Shown: one piece after another, positions 24,721 to 38,348 of the stretch
How positions within the stretch are numbered: the first letter of the stretch is position 1
Layout of the letters: every line of letters begins with the position of its first letter
DNA from: Eopsaltria australis
Lineage: Eukaryota > Chordata > Aves > Passeriformes > Petroicidae
Assembly (NCBI GenBank): GCA_034509425.1
Contig: JAVTVJ010000965.1
Location: forward strand, 1-64,000
Length of the DNA stretch: 64,000 nt
Direction: 5' to 3'
The notes under the pieces: model-generated
Database searches by the model: none
Seen by the model: the letters and a program-made list of their open reading frames with translations, nothing else
What the model was told of the DNA's origin: nothing
Program-made: the position numbers and the translations under genes

Positions 24721-26207
24721 AATTCCTGCAAGGCAAAAGGGCTCATGCCCAGGCTAAGCTGAAGACATTTACATCCTGTTAGACTGACTGCTTTTTAAAG
24801 CCCAGACAATTTCCAGGCACACTGTCCATGCCTGCCTCCAGGCAGTTGTCTGTGGTGCACTCAATTCCTCACTGTCACTGCCCTTTGCCTTCCCTGCTCT
24901 GCCAAATGCATTCAAATTGACTTCCAGGAGCACGTTATATTCCTGCCATAATACCTATATAGGGAAGACCCGGGAAACATTACCTGCTCTGCCTTGAACC
25001 AGAGGTGAAAGAGTAGCTTGTTGGTATAAGAAAATCTCCTATTTACACAGAAAGACAAATCCCGGGGTCTGTGCAGGCAGAATTAAAGGCAAAGCAATAC
25101 TTTACCTTTATATTTATTTGAGGAACGGAACACAATTCATATTTTACATTGACCTTGCTCTTTTCCTTCCTTATTTGTCCTTGTAAGTTGTCCTTTGCTG
25201 TATGTTAACACTGCAAATTCTTGCAGCAAAAATTACAACAACTGTCTTTTTAAATATGTATTGCACAGTAAATGGCATAACAAAGCCTTGAGGTACAATT
25301 GCAATATATTAAATAAAAAGGTACATATATGGCAAGCTGCCAAAATATATTTTCACAGTGAAGAATATTTCACTTTCAGACATATTATACCATAAAATTG
25401 GTGTTATTCTATCCTGCAGAGGTGAAAAGTTTAAGATCCAATCTCTTTTGATCCCTCAGTGACACAGAGAGCAATTTTAAAACATTTCCACCAGTTTTTA
25501 CTAAAAAAAAAATTAAAACTGAAGTTTTATTATATTAAAATACTACATAGTACTATATAAAAAATTCTCCCACTAACTGTTAGACTGGTTTTAAAGGAAT
25601 TGTTTTTTTTTCTTTCCATCGTCTAAAGGCCATATCATTGAAACCCTGTTGTACCATGGATGAACAAGTCAGAAAGTATAAATAGTTGAACATGACAGTG
25701 AAGAAATTTTCTGCACTGAGTACAAGATCCTTCATTTTCATGACAGCATTGACTTCCCATCCCCATCAAGCCTCCTTCTGTAAAGAAGACCACAGGGATG
25801 ATGAATATGTTTATTTTTCTGAAAACCAGCTATACCATACTTGCTAGTGGAGACACTATGGTGCTTATTGCATCAGGATCGAGTTCAAAGGGATCCCAGA
25901 CTCTTCTGGGGACCTTGTTTCTCATAATATGGAGCACTGCCATCATAGTCTGGCCATATTTGCATGACCTAACATGTCAGAAATGCTCCCTGTCTTGTTA
26001 TCTCGAGTGATTTTGGTTTGTACACTAAAAAAAGCCATTCTGTTTCACACATGGGGAGACTGGGATAAGACTAAAATCACGGTAACCTGAAACTTTCTGT
26101 CAAAATTCCTATTACAAGAAAGGCCATTTGCTCCAATCATTTGTAGCTTCATCATTTATGTAAAACATGACTATTCCAAAAGATTGTCCCCAAATTTCTG
26201 CCTATAA
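24721..26207. other. NAV3 intron, no gene seen
   Basis: AT-rich intron. No feature recognised. Confidence 0.6.
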
Positions 26208-26212
26208 ACAGT

Positions 26213-27176
26213 TGTTGGAGTTTGGATCTAGTTTTTTTGGTTTTTTTTTCTTCAGGAATTTTTCTCCCATGGGTTGCTAAGGGACTAATGGCTGGGCTAA
26301 TGGCTGGGTACTTAAGAGAACAAAGCACAAGGCTAGGGCCTTTCTCCTTGGCAGGGCAAGGCAGAATCCCTCTCATGGAAGCAGGGACAACTCAAGATTT
26401 TGGGGACTGAAAAAAAGCAAGGGCAGGGGGAGGGCTGCCCTCTTGCTCGGGACCCTGAGAGCTGGACCGTTGGAGCTGCTGTCTGCTGAACCCACGGCCA
26501 CTGAGAAGCCAGCACGGAGCTGCCGGTCTTTCTGTTGTTTTTTCCCTCTACCCCCCATTGGGAGCCGAGCTGCCTGCCACCAGCCTGTCTCTCCGCTGCT
26601 CCTCCACGCCGCTCTGAGTTTTTTGCTACACTGTAACTGGGATCCCCCTGCACGCCGAGACCTCCTGCTGTCCCAGTTTGCTGTGTATGAGGATCCTGCT
26701 GCAGCACTGACACTAGCCGCCCCCCCGTCTGTGAAACAAAGGCTCTCCTCCATCCCTCCCTACCCTGGGAAACCGCCATCGCTGTTGTGCTACCTGAGCT
26801 CATGCCAGAGTGCCCCCCTGCAGCCATCGGGGAATCATCACACCCAGAGCGCCCCTGCAGCTGCAAAGGAACCACCTCACCCTTGGCGCCCCCTGCAGGC
26901 TGTGACTGGAACTGCACCAAAGGGAAAAGGTGCCTGAATCCAAGCAGGCTGTCACTGGGTTTCTGGTTCTGTTTGTTGGTTAACACCATAGCTGTTGTTA
27001 TTTGTTAGTTTTGTTTTAGATATTAGTAAAGAACTGTTATTCCTATTTCCATATCTTTGCCTGAGAGCCTCTTGATTTCAAATTTATAATAATTCGGAGG
27101 GAGAGGGGTTACAGTTTCCCATTCCAAGAGAGGCTCCTGCCTTCCTTAACAGACGCCTGTCTTTCAAACCAAGACA
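26213..27176 (+). mobile_element. Solo LTR, LTR-B family
   Basis: This 964-bp LTR runs from TGTTGGAGTTTGGATCTAG to AAACCAAGACA. Perfect 5-bp duplications ACAGT flank it at 26208-26212 and 27177-27181. It carries two and a part copies of the 38-bp internal repeat, starting near 26810. The 218-aa minus-strand ORF is a shadow. Confidence 0.92.
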
Positions 27177-27514
27177 ACAGTGAATCATTTTTCCCTCAGT
27201 AAATTTCTGGAAAACACATTGATTTCTTCCACTATGTGAGATACATTCACAGGAAATCAAAATAGACATTTTACAGAAACCACTAGATACCTAGGTCAGA
27301 CTTTTACATTCACATTTCTGAAGCTCACCCATAATTTCACATTCAATAATACTGCTCATAATCATTTATGTTCTTCTGTACGTGTAATTAGACCAAAGAA
27401 AATGGGAGAATATCAATTCCGTCAATTGTCTGATTTGCATAAAAGGATTTATAAACAATAAACATCTCCCCAGAGAATTGTCCACTATTAGATATTAACT
27501 CAATTCAGAAAGGA

Positions 27515-27655
27515 AAGTACCAGTTTTACTCTGCAAGTGGGGAAACTGAGGCTTACAAGAGAACAGGGATTTGTCAGTGACAAACAGCTGAAGAGGAGCA
27601 GAGACAGGTTAGAGCTCAGTCTCCTGTGCTAGCAAGCCTCTGATCTTTAGCAGAA
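27515..27655 (+). repeat. Ancient CORE-SINE (MIR-like) fragment
   Basis: The stretch GTGGGGAAACTGAGGCTTAC, then a gap-rich segment and CAGTCTCCTGTGCTAGC, follows the order of the MIR/CORE-SINE consensus as I recall it (GGGGAAACTGAGGC ... CAGGTCTCCTGACTC). Divergence is high, as expected for an amniote-age repeat. Confidence 0.55.
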
Positions 27656-27659
27656 GCCC

Positions 27660-30600
27660 TTTTAACCTACTGGTACAGTCTAATAATAAAGGGTATGCGT
27701 ACAAAGAGAGTTCTTGTTTCTTTCTTGTTTTGAGATGACAGGTTTTTACTCTACATACACAGCAAAAATTTTCTCCTTAATATTTAAACACAATCAGGGC
27801 TAACATATCTACCAGCAAGAAGCTCCAGGCTGGACACATGGCATATAACCTTTGAAAAGCAAGCAGCTACTTCAACCATTTGACAGGCTGAAGAACAAAG
27901 CCTTGGAAATGAACACTTTGAGCACTCTTATAAAGGGCTGAGAGATGAAAAGTAAAGCCAGTAACACAGAAGCCTTTGAAGGACCCATGGCTGTGGACTT
28001 CAAATACTCACTGGCATGCACAGATACAACAAAACTGGTTATTTAAGCTAAACTTAAGCCCTGGCACTCACAATTCCACATGTAGGGATGCAATTATCTA
28101 CAGGGGGGCTAGAGAAGGCGGAAGAAATACTGGAGGGACAGTTGTAGGAAGGCCAAGACATGTTTTGTCCCACCCAAACCCTGGATTAAAGATATCAATT
28201 TCAAATTAATGAGAAAAAATGTAATGAAAATAAAATTACTTAACAATAAACTAATAGCACTTAAGTATTTCACCTTCTTTTTCAAAAAGCTAAGCAAACT
28301 ATGTTCAGTTATTCACAGGCTGTTGCTGCCCCTGCACCCATGAAAAGCAATTTAGACATTTGTCTTAATTTCATACAGTCTTAAGAGATCATAGTAAACA
28401 AACAAAGAAGAAATGGCTAGACCCTATTTTTGCAAACTACTGCAAATAAACCCAGTTCTGTCCTGGGAAATCACTGTCAAGATCAAAAACCTGCTCCATG
28501 CAGATATGTGCTAACACTTGGGTGTCCTCCTGCCCTTCCTGATGCCAAGCCAAAGTTAACTTACCTAAAATATCAGTATAAAGGACCTGTTCTAGGTCAC
28601 CCAGTATTGTTATTATGACATCTTCATCCAGATGTGCAGTCCCTTCCCGCAAGCACCCTTCTTCCTCCTCCTCTGCCCAGGTCCTGCTGGGGAAATGGGA
28701 TGTGCAGGATGCATTTTCATAATCGGATTTTCTGCTCTCCTCATTGCCAATCTGAAAGCCTTCACCTGTACACCGGTCTCCCGACCTCCTGGATGTCCTG
28801 ATTCCAGTAGGTGGTATCCCCTGAAATGCTTGGGGTGTGGTGAGGCTAGAGTGGCAGAGAGAGTGCACTGACTGCGAGAATGCCTTGAACAGGGAGCCTC
28901 TGTACCCAGTTTCTGCATCCCGCTGTTGGTAACTCTGGCTGGACTTGGAGGTGTTTCCAAACCAGTTCTCCCTGTATGAATATCACATCTTCCTCCCTTC
29001 ACTGATGAGAGTGAGATTGGTTAGAGAGTTCTGCTTCTGGAGACGAACACACCCTCTTCTAACTTCCGTGCCTTTAAACACTGACAATTCAGCAGACTGC
29101 TGCATCTTCCCAGCCGGGGCTTCACCTCAGTTAGATTTCATATTTCTGAGATGGATAGCAGCTCAATTCCCCTGGAAGGTCTGGGCGGTGCTCCCTGCAT
29201 CGCTGCACACTTCACACCCCAGGCAGCACATACTTGCACTGGCAGTGAAAGCACAGCTCACACATGCACTCTATATACTGTAAGGGACTAGACAGGCACA
29301 GTCACCTTCTTTAAAATTGCACTGCTGTCTCTGCTTAGCCACTTCTCGTCTGTCACATTAATCTGCAGTACTTACAGTCATTTTCACTTAGATTTCTCTA
29401 AAGCAGAAGAGAGTTGACCAAACACTCTGCTCCAGCACAGAAGTAATCCCAAAAGCCAACTGTGTTTTCCCCTCTCCATCCAATCATCAGTCTCATCGGA
29501 GCAGTAGGCCTGCATCTCTTTCTACAGCTGCTGCCTTCTGAAATCCAAAGTAGGCACAAGAACTGTCTCGGGCTTTACCCTCCCTCTCACCAGCTCATGA
29601 CTGATCCTAGTGCACAGCTCTTCACTTTAGATGGGCTGACACAGAACTGCAAATACAGCCTCCACGTCAGAGCTCAATAAAGAGCCAAAATTAACCATTG
29701 AAGCACAATCCTCCTTACATTTTAGTATTCAACCTGCATTCCCAGATATATGACTCTTCTCTGCTACTGCAGTGAATGCTGCTGGCTGCCATGGCAGCAA
29801 ACATCCTGGTGAATTAAACCGGAGACACAGAAACCTCTGCCCAGTTTTCAGTGCCACAGGTTTCAAGACAGCTTCACCTGAATGGGATGCTACAGTAACA
29901 GATCTAGATCATGGTCAAACCCTATTTTTCTTCCTGAAAGGTAAGGGTGAAAACCTATTTTTTCCATATCACTGTTACTCCCTATGCAGGAAGCTAAAAG
30001 CAGACTTGCAAAAGGAACTTCAGTCTTGCAATTTCTGCTCTAAATAAAAAATAAATAATTTAAGATCATAAGACATGGAACACAACAGTATTTGTCCGGT
30101 AAGACGATTCATAAAAGGAAATATTTAATTTCTTTCTCTGCTACCTGCTTTCACCTCTGTGAGATGCAGAGGCTAGTATAGAATTAAAAAGCTGTAAAAA
30201 AATCATTGTTTCACAATATTCTGAAGAAAACCAATTAATGGAGGAGTAGTTTTTTTATAAAGCAAATTGGTATTGCATCTGAAGTAAGGTCAGCAATTTT
30301 GAATGCTATTTTAAAATTCATTATTTAGAGAGAAAAAATACTTATGTTTAAATGTATGCCTTTTCTCACAAAGAAAAAGACATTAGTCCCAGAAATAATG
30401 GACAGATGAACAAAGAAATAGCTGAACTTAATTATAATTTTTTTAGATACAAAGTTTTTATCTAGGGGAAATTAATTTCACAAAACATGTAGAAATCTGC
30501 AAATAATAAAATTGCTGTATAAAAATAAACTGCTTTTATCAGTGTGAAAATATGCTCAAGTCTCTACCTGAGAAACCTTGACAAGCAAATAACCTTTAAA

Positions 30601-31100
30601 AATGCCACTCTAAGAATTACAAGCTGTTCACAGATTTCCTGTATGAATAAACGTTAACAGAAGCCTCAGTGTGTATTTCTTGCTTTTCACTGCTTCAGTT
30701 TACAGTTTTTGAAGATACACAGGGGAAAATTCTTGGAAATTTCAAAGGAAAGGTACATTTCTTCCTAGATAACTCTCAGAAACACAGAATAACCTAGAAA
30801 AAAACAGCAGCCTAAAGTAATGGTGGTTTTCCATATTAAAACACTGATGAATTCCTAGAAAGACATGTTCCACATCAAGAGGAGGCACCACACCCATCCC
30901 TACCCAGCCCACACGGTCAAAGAGGAGACAAGAGGAATGGTCTGTCTGCCTGAGTACAAAACTGTCCCAAATATTAAACACCTGTCACTTTTTCATCAAG
31001 AAAACAAAAGATAAGGCTGCTGTGTTTACTCCCAGGGCCTGCCAGCTGCAGTGACATATGGGGGCTTGGAAGGGTTTGGTGAACGTGCTGGTGTCTGTCT
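27660..31100. other. NAV3 intron, no gene seen
   Basis: Mixed-composition intron with moderately GC-richer patches at about 28660-28880 and 29040-29280. Several short ORFs occur on both strands, but none shows a recognisable protein or splice framing. Confidence 0.55.
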
Positions 31101-31273
31101 GCAGCAGAGCTCGGTGTGGTGTGGGTGTAAACTGTGTCTCAGAGCTGCTGTGGTGCTGGTGTGATGTCCCAGAGCTCCAGCACTGCCTGCAGCACAGCCT
31201 GGTGTGGTGTGGGTGCCGACGGTGTCTCAGAGCTTCTGTGATGCTGGTGCTGTCCCAGAGCTCCAGCACTGCC
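31101..31273 (+). repeat. Two-copy tandem repeat, about 88 bp unit
   Basis: The units at 31101-31188 and 31189-31273 share GGTGTGGTGTGGGTG, GGTGTCTCAGAGCT-type and CCCAGAGCTCCAGCACTGCC blocks in the same order. A third, degraded partial unit may follow to about 31320. Confidence 0.8.
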
Positions 31274-31500
31274 CGCACCCTCCTGTGCTGGTGTGCACTG
31301 ACAGTGCCATGTGGCTGTCCCAGCCTGTCCAACATGCCTGATTCAGCTGTGGTTGTTAGAAAGACCTCACAGGGAGGTACTGACAGTAGACAATTTGAAA
31401 AATGAAGGGCAATCTCACTCTTTTTGCATTAATTGATTTTAAATCCTACATTTATACTCAAATTGGTACAGTATTCTGAATTGCCATGTTTTGAATTAAC

Positions 31501-31648
31501 AGGAAGGATTAACTCAGTTGGCCAAAACACAGTGCTGATAATGCCAAGGTTGTGGATCCAATCTCTGTATGGGCCATTCACTTAAGAGCTGGACTTAATG
31601 ATCCTTCTCAGTCCCTTCCAACTCAGATTATTCTGTGATTCTCTGATT
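31501..31648 (+). mobile_element. tRNA-Ile-derived SINE with CR1-like tail (TguSINE1-type)
   Basis: The first 75 bp fold onto a tRNA-Ile gene layout. AACTCAGTTGG is the A-box region, AATGCCAAGGTTGTGGATCC covers the anticodon arm to the B-box region, and GTATGGGCCA closes the acceptor side. Next comes CACTTAAGAGCTGGACTTAATGATCC and a tail ending in ATTCTGTGATTCTCTGAT, the octamer type used by CR1. This tRNA-Ile plus CR1 structure is known from songbirds and supports a passerine source. Confidence 0.85.
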
Positions 31649-31649
31649 T

Positions 31650-34600
31650 GGCCCTGTGATGCCAAAGTTCTCTTGGTGATCGTCTTGGAATCTAGAAAAC
31701 AGGCTCTTTTCCTACCATAAAGAGCAAGTCTGAATCTGTCCCTGATATTCCAAATTCAGGAATGGTAACTTCCCCACCTGCCCTTTCATGTCCCAACATC
31801 TGCAGGCAGTGACTTGTCTCCATGGTCAGCTGTAGGCAGATGTGGACCTGCTCACTTGGTAGGCAGGCCATTGTGATCATCCTCAGATACAGCAGATACC
31901 TATTTATCTCAGACCAAGTGCTCAGTAGAAACAACACTGAATTTATACTTGTACTTTATCACATATCTCTGCAGGGTGTCATTTGACAAAGCATAAAATT
32001 GCCATGTAGAAAATTCTCAGTTTTATTTATTGAAAAATAACTTTCTAAAGCCCAGCTCTCCATTTTAAAATGTTGAGATATAGCAACAAAAAAATACATC
32101 TTTCTAAGCTAAGAAGAAGGTACAGGAGACTAGAGGAGAGCAAATGTCATGACAGCATTATTCCCCAGCTACCTTGCAATTCAGTATGTTTTCCACCCAC
32201 CAAGCAGGAATATGTTTGCATCAAAAACAGCTTAGGGAACTTCCTCAAGCCATCAGAGTCAGTGTAACAAACTACTTTATTTTTACTGTCTCTTTCATAA
32301 AAGGAATTATAAAAATTATTTTAAGAACTAATAATCTTTGGGCAAATTTTGCTGTCAGATAAAACTTTCTTTGAAGTCTCACTGAGTAGTTTAGAACCCT
32401 ACAAATGAATTATGTAAATGATCTGGAAATGCATAAGATTATGAATCTCTTCAGCTAAGCTTACTTAAAAAAATTGTAAACTATTCCTGTATGTCTTAAT
32501 TGGTTATTTCTTTCAGAGAGCAAAAAATTAAGCACAATAAACATAAAATATTAAAATTTGAATGTTTTTATTCTAACCCTGCCATTGAGATAGGCCTATA
32601 ACTTTTAGAAGTACTGTTTCATTTCTGCTTCATCCCTCAGATTTTTAATAATTAGTCAATATTTATAAATTCATTAATAATTACTTAATCAAACACTTTG
32701 CATTAAGCTCTTAGAACATGCCAGCACTTGTTAAAGTCAAATGCTATCACTGATTTAATAAAATAATACTTTGTAGTTTAATGACATGTACAGTTTACAA
32801 TGGATTATTAACTAATTAACTTACTGAAATCCTTCTCCAATAAACTTGCTGCAGAAGGTGATAAATATCACAGCTACTTTAAGATGAAATAGTTGGTAAG
32901 AAAGTCTGAACAACTTGTTCCAAGCCATACCATGAATAACATCAACCAAACTGGATTACTTTATTAGCCTTTCTTTTCATTCTCATTTTATAATTCTGTT
33001 TATAAAGGTATATTCCAGTTTTGCAGAAACTGAGTGGATATATACTGAGTAGTCTTGTTGAGGCAAATGGTACATAAAGTACATGCAAGAAATTTAGTTC
33101 ATACTTGAATGCAGAATTGTTCCTTATTTACGTGTCCCAGACTTCTGTCTGGGATCTCCTGGACAGATGTCTGCAGACCTGTGTGCCATGTGAACACACC
33201 AGAACTACTCCACAGGTGTCTCCTGCCTTCAAATGGGGCTCATTCAGCAGGAGCACATATATCACTGGTGCTGTGCACACACAGGGGATTCCAGGTATGC
33301 AGGAAGACTAAAAACTGCTCTGCACGTGCTCTACTGCCCATCTGCATGTGCACTGTGGGAACACCTGAGGCTGCGCTGGCTGAGCTGTGGAACATTCCAC
33401 GAAGAAAAAAAAAAAGTAGGGAAAAATTCTGAAGCACTTCAGATCACATCTAGAACAAATTTCCACCAGAGACATTGGAACAGATTTACAGTAGCTCTAC
33501 CAAGATGCAGAACTGGCTTTAGGCATAAGCCATGTATATATTCACCAAGAGCAGCAGGTTATTGGTGACAAGGTAAAAATAAAGAGGTTGTCCAGTTTAT
33601 CAGGGCCACACTTCTGAGTCCATGCCTATACCAGCCTCCCCACCTCTTTGCCTTCCAGCACTATTCTCTTCTCATGGCTGTGCAGGTAAAGTCACTTGCA
33701 AAATAGTGGGCAGGAAACAAGCAGCTTGAGCTCTGACTTTACCTTTCACCAGCTCTGAGCTGGAAGCCAAGAGAGGCTATAAAAGTAACCAGCTCCCTTG
33801 GAGGAGGAAGACAGAGCAGAGGAGAGCTGGAAACTACCTCTACAGATTCTTGCTTTACTTTCTACTTTCCCATCACCACTGTTGAGACAGTAGCAAAGGG
33901 ATGTGAACTGCCTTGCAGGACACAGAAAGCAGAGCTATGACTTTTCACCAATACAGCAAGGAAATTAACTTGGGTTTGGTTCCTGAATCACAAAAGGAGA
34001 ATGGTGCCTGGCCAACCACTTCTAAATAATTTTAAGGTTCTTTTTTCTGCATCCAACTTTTGCCTATATTATGGAGAAGTCTTGAACCAGACATGCTTAA
34101 AGCATTTGTTTAGGTTCAATTGGCTGATATTGCTCTGAAGTGAATTAGAAGTTCTGATATGATCAGTTTGGCTGGTTATGGGAGCAGTAATATTCAGCCA
34201 AGAAGCAATAACAAACAGGAATGTGTAAACATTTAGAAAGTAGAGAAACAGTTTATACAACAATATTGGCTAAGATATTCTAGTCCCGAGCATGTCAGCC
34301 TTAGTTCTAAATATTTGGCACTTTAAAAATAATAATGATCAATAAAGCAGAAACACAATACAGGTGGGACAGCACTTTATGAACACACTCCTCCAAGCTG
34401 TTGAGTGTTTTCCACAGATCTTTACACTTTTACATTATCCTTACTGATCCTTACTGTTTACAAACATATTGTGCTAGGGTGGCAGCTACCAAGTTTCACA
34501 AGAAGATAATATAAAGATGATGACCGCCCATAGCAACAGTTGACAATTTCAGGAAAAAGGTAGTATCAAAATGAAAGAAACTGGATTAATCACTTAATAC

Positions 34601-36461
34601 CCTGAAAATAAGTGATTACACCATGGAAATTAACCTTGGCTATCTCTTTGCTACTACTATTGTAATCCCTTGATCATATCAGAATAAAGATGCTCTTAGT
34701 AAAAGAATTTAATTGTCCTTTCTCATGGCTAATCCATCATGGAATACTCCTCTGAGCAACTATCACATGAGCTTTTACCCATGCAGATCCAATAACAGAA
34801 TCACCAATAACTTGGTGATAGTTCATTCACGCAGACACATAATTATTCAGCACATATAGTACTTGATCAGTTTATTCCTTTTGCTGCTAACAGTTAAATA
34901 CGAGTGACACACCTCTGTTTCCCTATGCACACAGCAAATCACTGACCACATTTTCCCAGTGATTCTGCATAACAGCCTGTCATGCCAATCAATGGCTAAT
35001 GCCAGAGTCTAAATAATCGATTAGGAACATCTCTGATGTCTAGTTTTCTTTCAGTAATTTTCTTTTTGATGCTATTCCATTTCTGCTCAGAACAGTAAAA
35101 GGCCATCAGACACAATATTCTGTTTGATCATTCCAGCAGGTATTGAATTGTTTGGGGTTTTTCTAGCATCTCTCTGGATGATTCCTTGAAGCATCTTTTG
35201 ATTTGTGGAAAGTGTTTCAATTAAACTCTTTATATATATTAGACCAAGGAGTCAAATTTCTGGAGTAATTAAAAATAATTTTATCCTTTAACAGGTATGC
35301 ATCACCTCCAAACATTACACCATGTTTCAGAGTATCACAGAAGCTGGCTGTGCAAATAAAGGATGCTAAAACTTCCAAAGGGACTGAGACAAATCAGGAC
35401 AAAACTTTTTTCAGGTATGAGTCAGCTAAATGTCAAGACAGTCCTCATAAAGCTTGGACATCTGATTTCCCTTCTGGTGGAGAGATAATTTTAGACTAAT
35501 GTGCCAGATTAGTGTTTTAAGTGAGTTATATCCTGTGTGAGAAGAACCACATGACTCATTACAAATGCATTTAAATGTTAAACATTTGGAGCAAAAGGGC
35601 AAAACTGTAGGTAAAATCAGTGGGATAGGATATCACCTTTTATTTTTGTAAAATTATAAGAGTAAGGATGCTAATGAAAAACAAAACAAAGCAACAGCAA
35701 AAATAAACCCTGAACCCCCCAGGTAACAGTTCTTGCAAAGAGTCCCTTTGAAACAACTTGTACACAACCTTGCAGTGCAATTCAGTCCTAATGAGAAAGT
35801 GAGCTGTGGCACACTTTGCTTTTTGCATCCATAGGCAGAGTCATGGCCAGATCCAGTGCTGGTATAACTCAGCATGGTTCTGTTGACTTCAAATGAATTA
35901 TTCCAATATGACTAAAATACCCCATCCCTTCACCTTTGTAACCCAGTAAGGACTTTAATCCATGTTTACAAGGAATTCCAGAACACAACCTTTAGCAGCT
36001 TAGCTCTAGCAGCAGCTTACAGGTCAGGTACAATAGTAAGGACTTGCTTGTTTTCTGAATACAGATTCCTTTACAAAAGCAACATGTATCTTATGCAATT
36101 TATGTCTCAGTTCTGATGTTATGATGTTTAATTTGATATTATTAAATGAGAGTGTTAAACGTTCTGAAGTCAACTTTCCACTTCTCTTGGAATATTCAGT
36201 GTGATTAAATAAAATAACAATTACATGAAACCCTAGCTTCTGAAAGCCCAGTTACTGCACAATGATGAAGGTGTTTGAACAGAAGGAACCAGTTCAAATA
36301 GAAAACTGTGGATTTGAAGCACTAAATATGCATGACCTAAATTTTCTGTGCATTTAATATTGCTCATGATTAGAGGTCAGAAGTATTATTTCAGCTCATC
36401 ACAAAGCTGCTGGTAAGAAACAGATATAAATAAAGAAGTTCACAGTCTTCTCCTGACTTAC
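31650..36461. other. NAV3 intron, no gene seen
   Basis: AT-rich intron between exons B and C. No transposon or gene recognised. Confidence 0.6.
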
Positions 36462-36577
36462 CAGATATCTCCTCTAGGCACTGTTTGGCAGTCTTACTAA
36501 ATGACAAATCCATTTTAGTAGGACTGGTACAGGAGTCAGCAGGTGGTAAAGAGGTACTGTCATTTTCTGAGAGAGTT
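36462..36577 (-). CDS. NAV3: NAV3 exon B
   Basis: This 116-nt internal exon encodes about 39 residues, including SCTSPTKMDLSFSKTAKQCL. It starts after a good polypyrimidine acceptor (ttgatttcag) and ends at a strong donor (TCTG|GTAAGT). Its first base completes the Arg codon split from exon A, and its last base is the first of a Gly codon finished by exon C. The frame is therefore continuous across the 21.7-kb upstream intron, which holds the provirus. The peptide fits the linker region of NAV3. The exon changes phase and is not a multiple of three, so skipping it alone would shift the frame, while B and C together total 225 nt. Confidence 0.92.
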
Positions 36578-38348
36578 CTGAAATCAAGCAAGAAGATTGA
36601 TTATTATTATCTATCATTCATGTATTCATGGAAAAAAGTGCTACTTGCAGCTCCATCTAGAATCATATCACTATAGGGTGAAAATATCCTTTTTTGTCAC
36701 ATTATTATTATGCTAGTTTAAGCCCAGCTACACAAATGTACAAGCAACTAGGGTTTCTCTCTCTCTGTCTCTCTCTCTCTCTCTCTGCAGGAACAACCTG
36801 TAGTTAATGCTGTGAAATTTGAAGCTATTTTTTTCCCTCAGTTATTTTTTTGCAGGATTTGTCAACCAGATCTAGTCAGAATCCATTTACATTGGTTAAG
36901 TCACAACACTGCACATACATAAAGGAAATAAAAACTTGTAATTGATTAAATATTAAATGAGAAAGGCCATGTGGGGAAAAGCTTATGTAGGACTGGATGG
37001 TAATTTGGCCCAGATATTTAAATCTATGTGCAGCTTCTTTTGATAATGCCCCTTATATAACCCTGGGGAATGGGATAATAAAAGTTTTTCCATTAACTTT
37101 CTAACAAATAGCTCATATTTTCTTTGAGGGTATATTTCTGTGACTATCAATGATAAATTATAATGAGAACCCTTTGTTGAATACAGTTACTTTCTGTTAT
37201 ATGAAGGTAAATAGAAAGAAATACATGAGCACATCGATTATAATAAAAAATATCTCAGACACCTATTGCCTCTTCTTAAAGAACAGCTGCAGAATCTAGT
37301 TTACCTGGAACTGATGATATATGATGTCACCAAATAGCTACATGTACCACCATGCGTATACAGTAAAAGAACACATCTAAAGATGGAATAGCCACTTCTT
37401 GAAATAAAATTTTAAAATATCTTCACATAGAGCTTAAGTTCTTCCTGCTTTCCTGACATGAATAGCAGTCACTCTTCTGATTTATTAGAAGACTAATGAA
37501 ATATTTATATCCTAATTTTAAAACGTGGCATTCATACTTCAGTTTTCAAAATTCACCATAAAATGTTTCCAATGACCAACTAAACTGAAAACAGAAACAT
37601 TTAACTGTGTGATGAATCTGTATTTTATAAATAAAACTCACAAAAAAGTCTTATTTCTCAAAATAATTTTATAGCAACTTATTTTATGAAATAAATTTCC
37701 AGTTAATTTTTCTTTAATGTTACTTACTGAATGGATTTGTTCAGTAATTCATGACAATAGATGAGGGAACAGATATCTGCACAAAGAGCAGCAAAAGTAC
37801 TGGCACAGTGGAATTCATTGATTAGTCATTCAACTCAAAAATAGAAATGTAAATTATGCCTGATCAGATGCATTGTCTTTCTTATCAGTTTCCGTACTTT
37901 TGAGATGCCGGAAACAGAAAACTTGTCTATAAAAAATTATTTTTGGTTCTTGTCTGTCACACACTTCTGGAAACACAAGCTCAGCACATGTTGCAAGGTT
38001 AACTATGTCCTGCCAACCTTGAATGTAGTTTTACATTTGATGCTTGAGAGGAAAGTCTCTTAAGTAAAAAGAGAGCTCACTCTATCCCTCTGCAGTGGCT
38101 ACACTCTGAAATTCCACTGTCCCACTTGCTTTCCAAAAGGGCTTTAAATCATCAAAATTTTAATTGTCTGAGGAAACAACAGAAATCTCATGGACGACTA
38201 TGGATTTTTCAGCAACCTAAGTTCTGCTTACTTGAGAAAACTGGTTATTTGTTGTGGTACAGGCAGACTAGAAAGCACCGGCCCTCAGGCAGCTGTGATG
38301 GAGATACCCCAAGAAGGGAACAGGGAACAGGTCTCTCACAAATAACTC
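36578..38348. other. NAV3 intron, (CT)n repeat
   Basis: Intronic sequence with a CT/CTCTGT tract at about 36755-36788. Nothing else recognised. Confidence 0.6.

Noticed and set aside
28437..29002. Overlapping 143-aa and 129-aa minus-strand ORFs
   Set aside because: I considered an extra exon, but exons A to E are already contiguous in protein sequence and no family similarity was seen.
33105..33568. Overlapping 107-aa and 111-aa plus-strand ORFs
   Set aside because: Cys-rich by chance in two frames. No family resemblance and no promoter or splice evidence.
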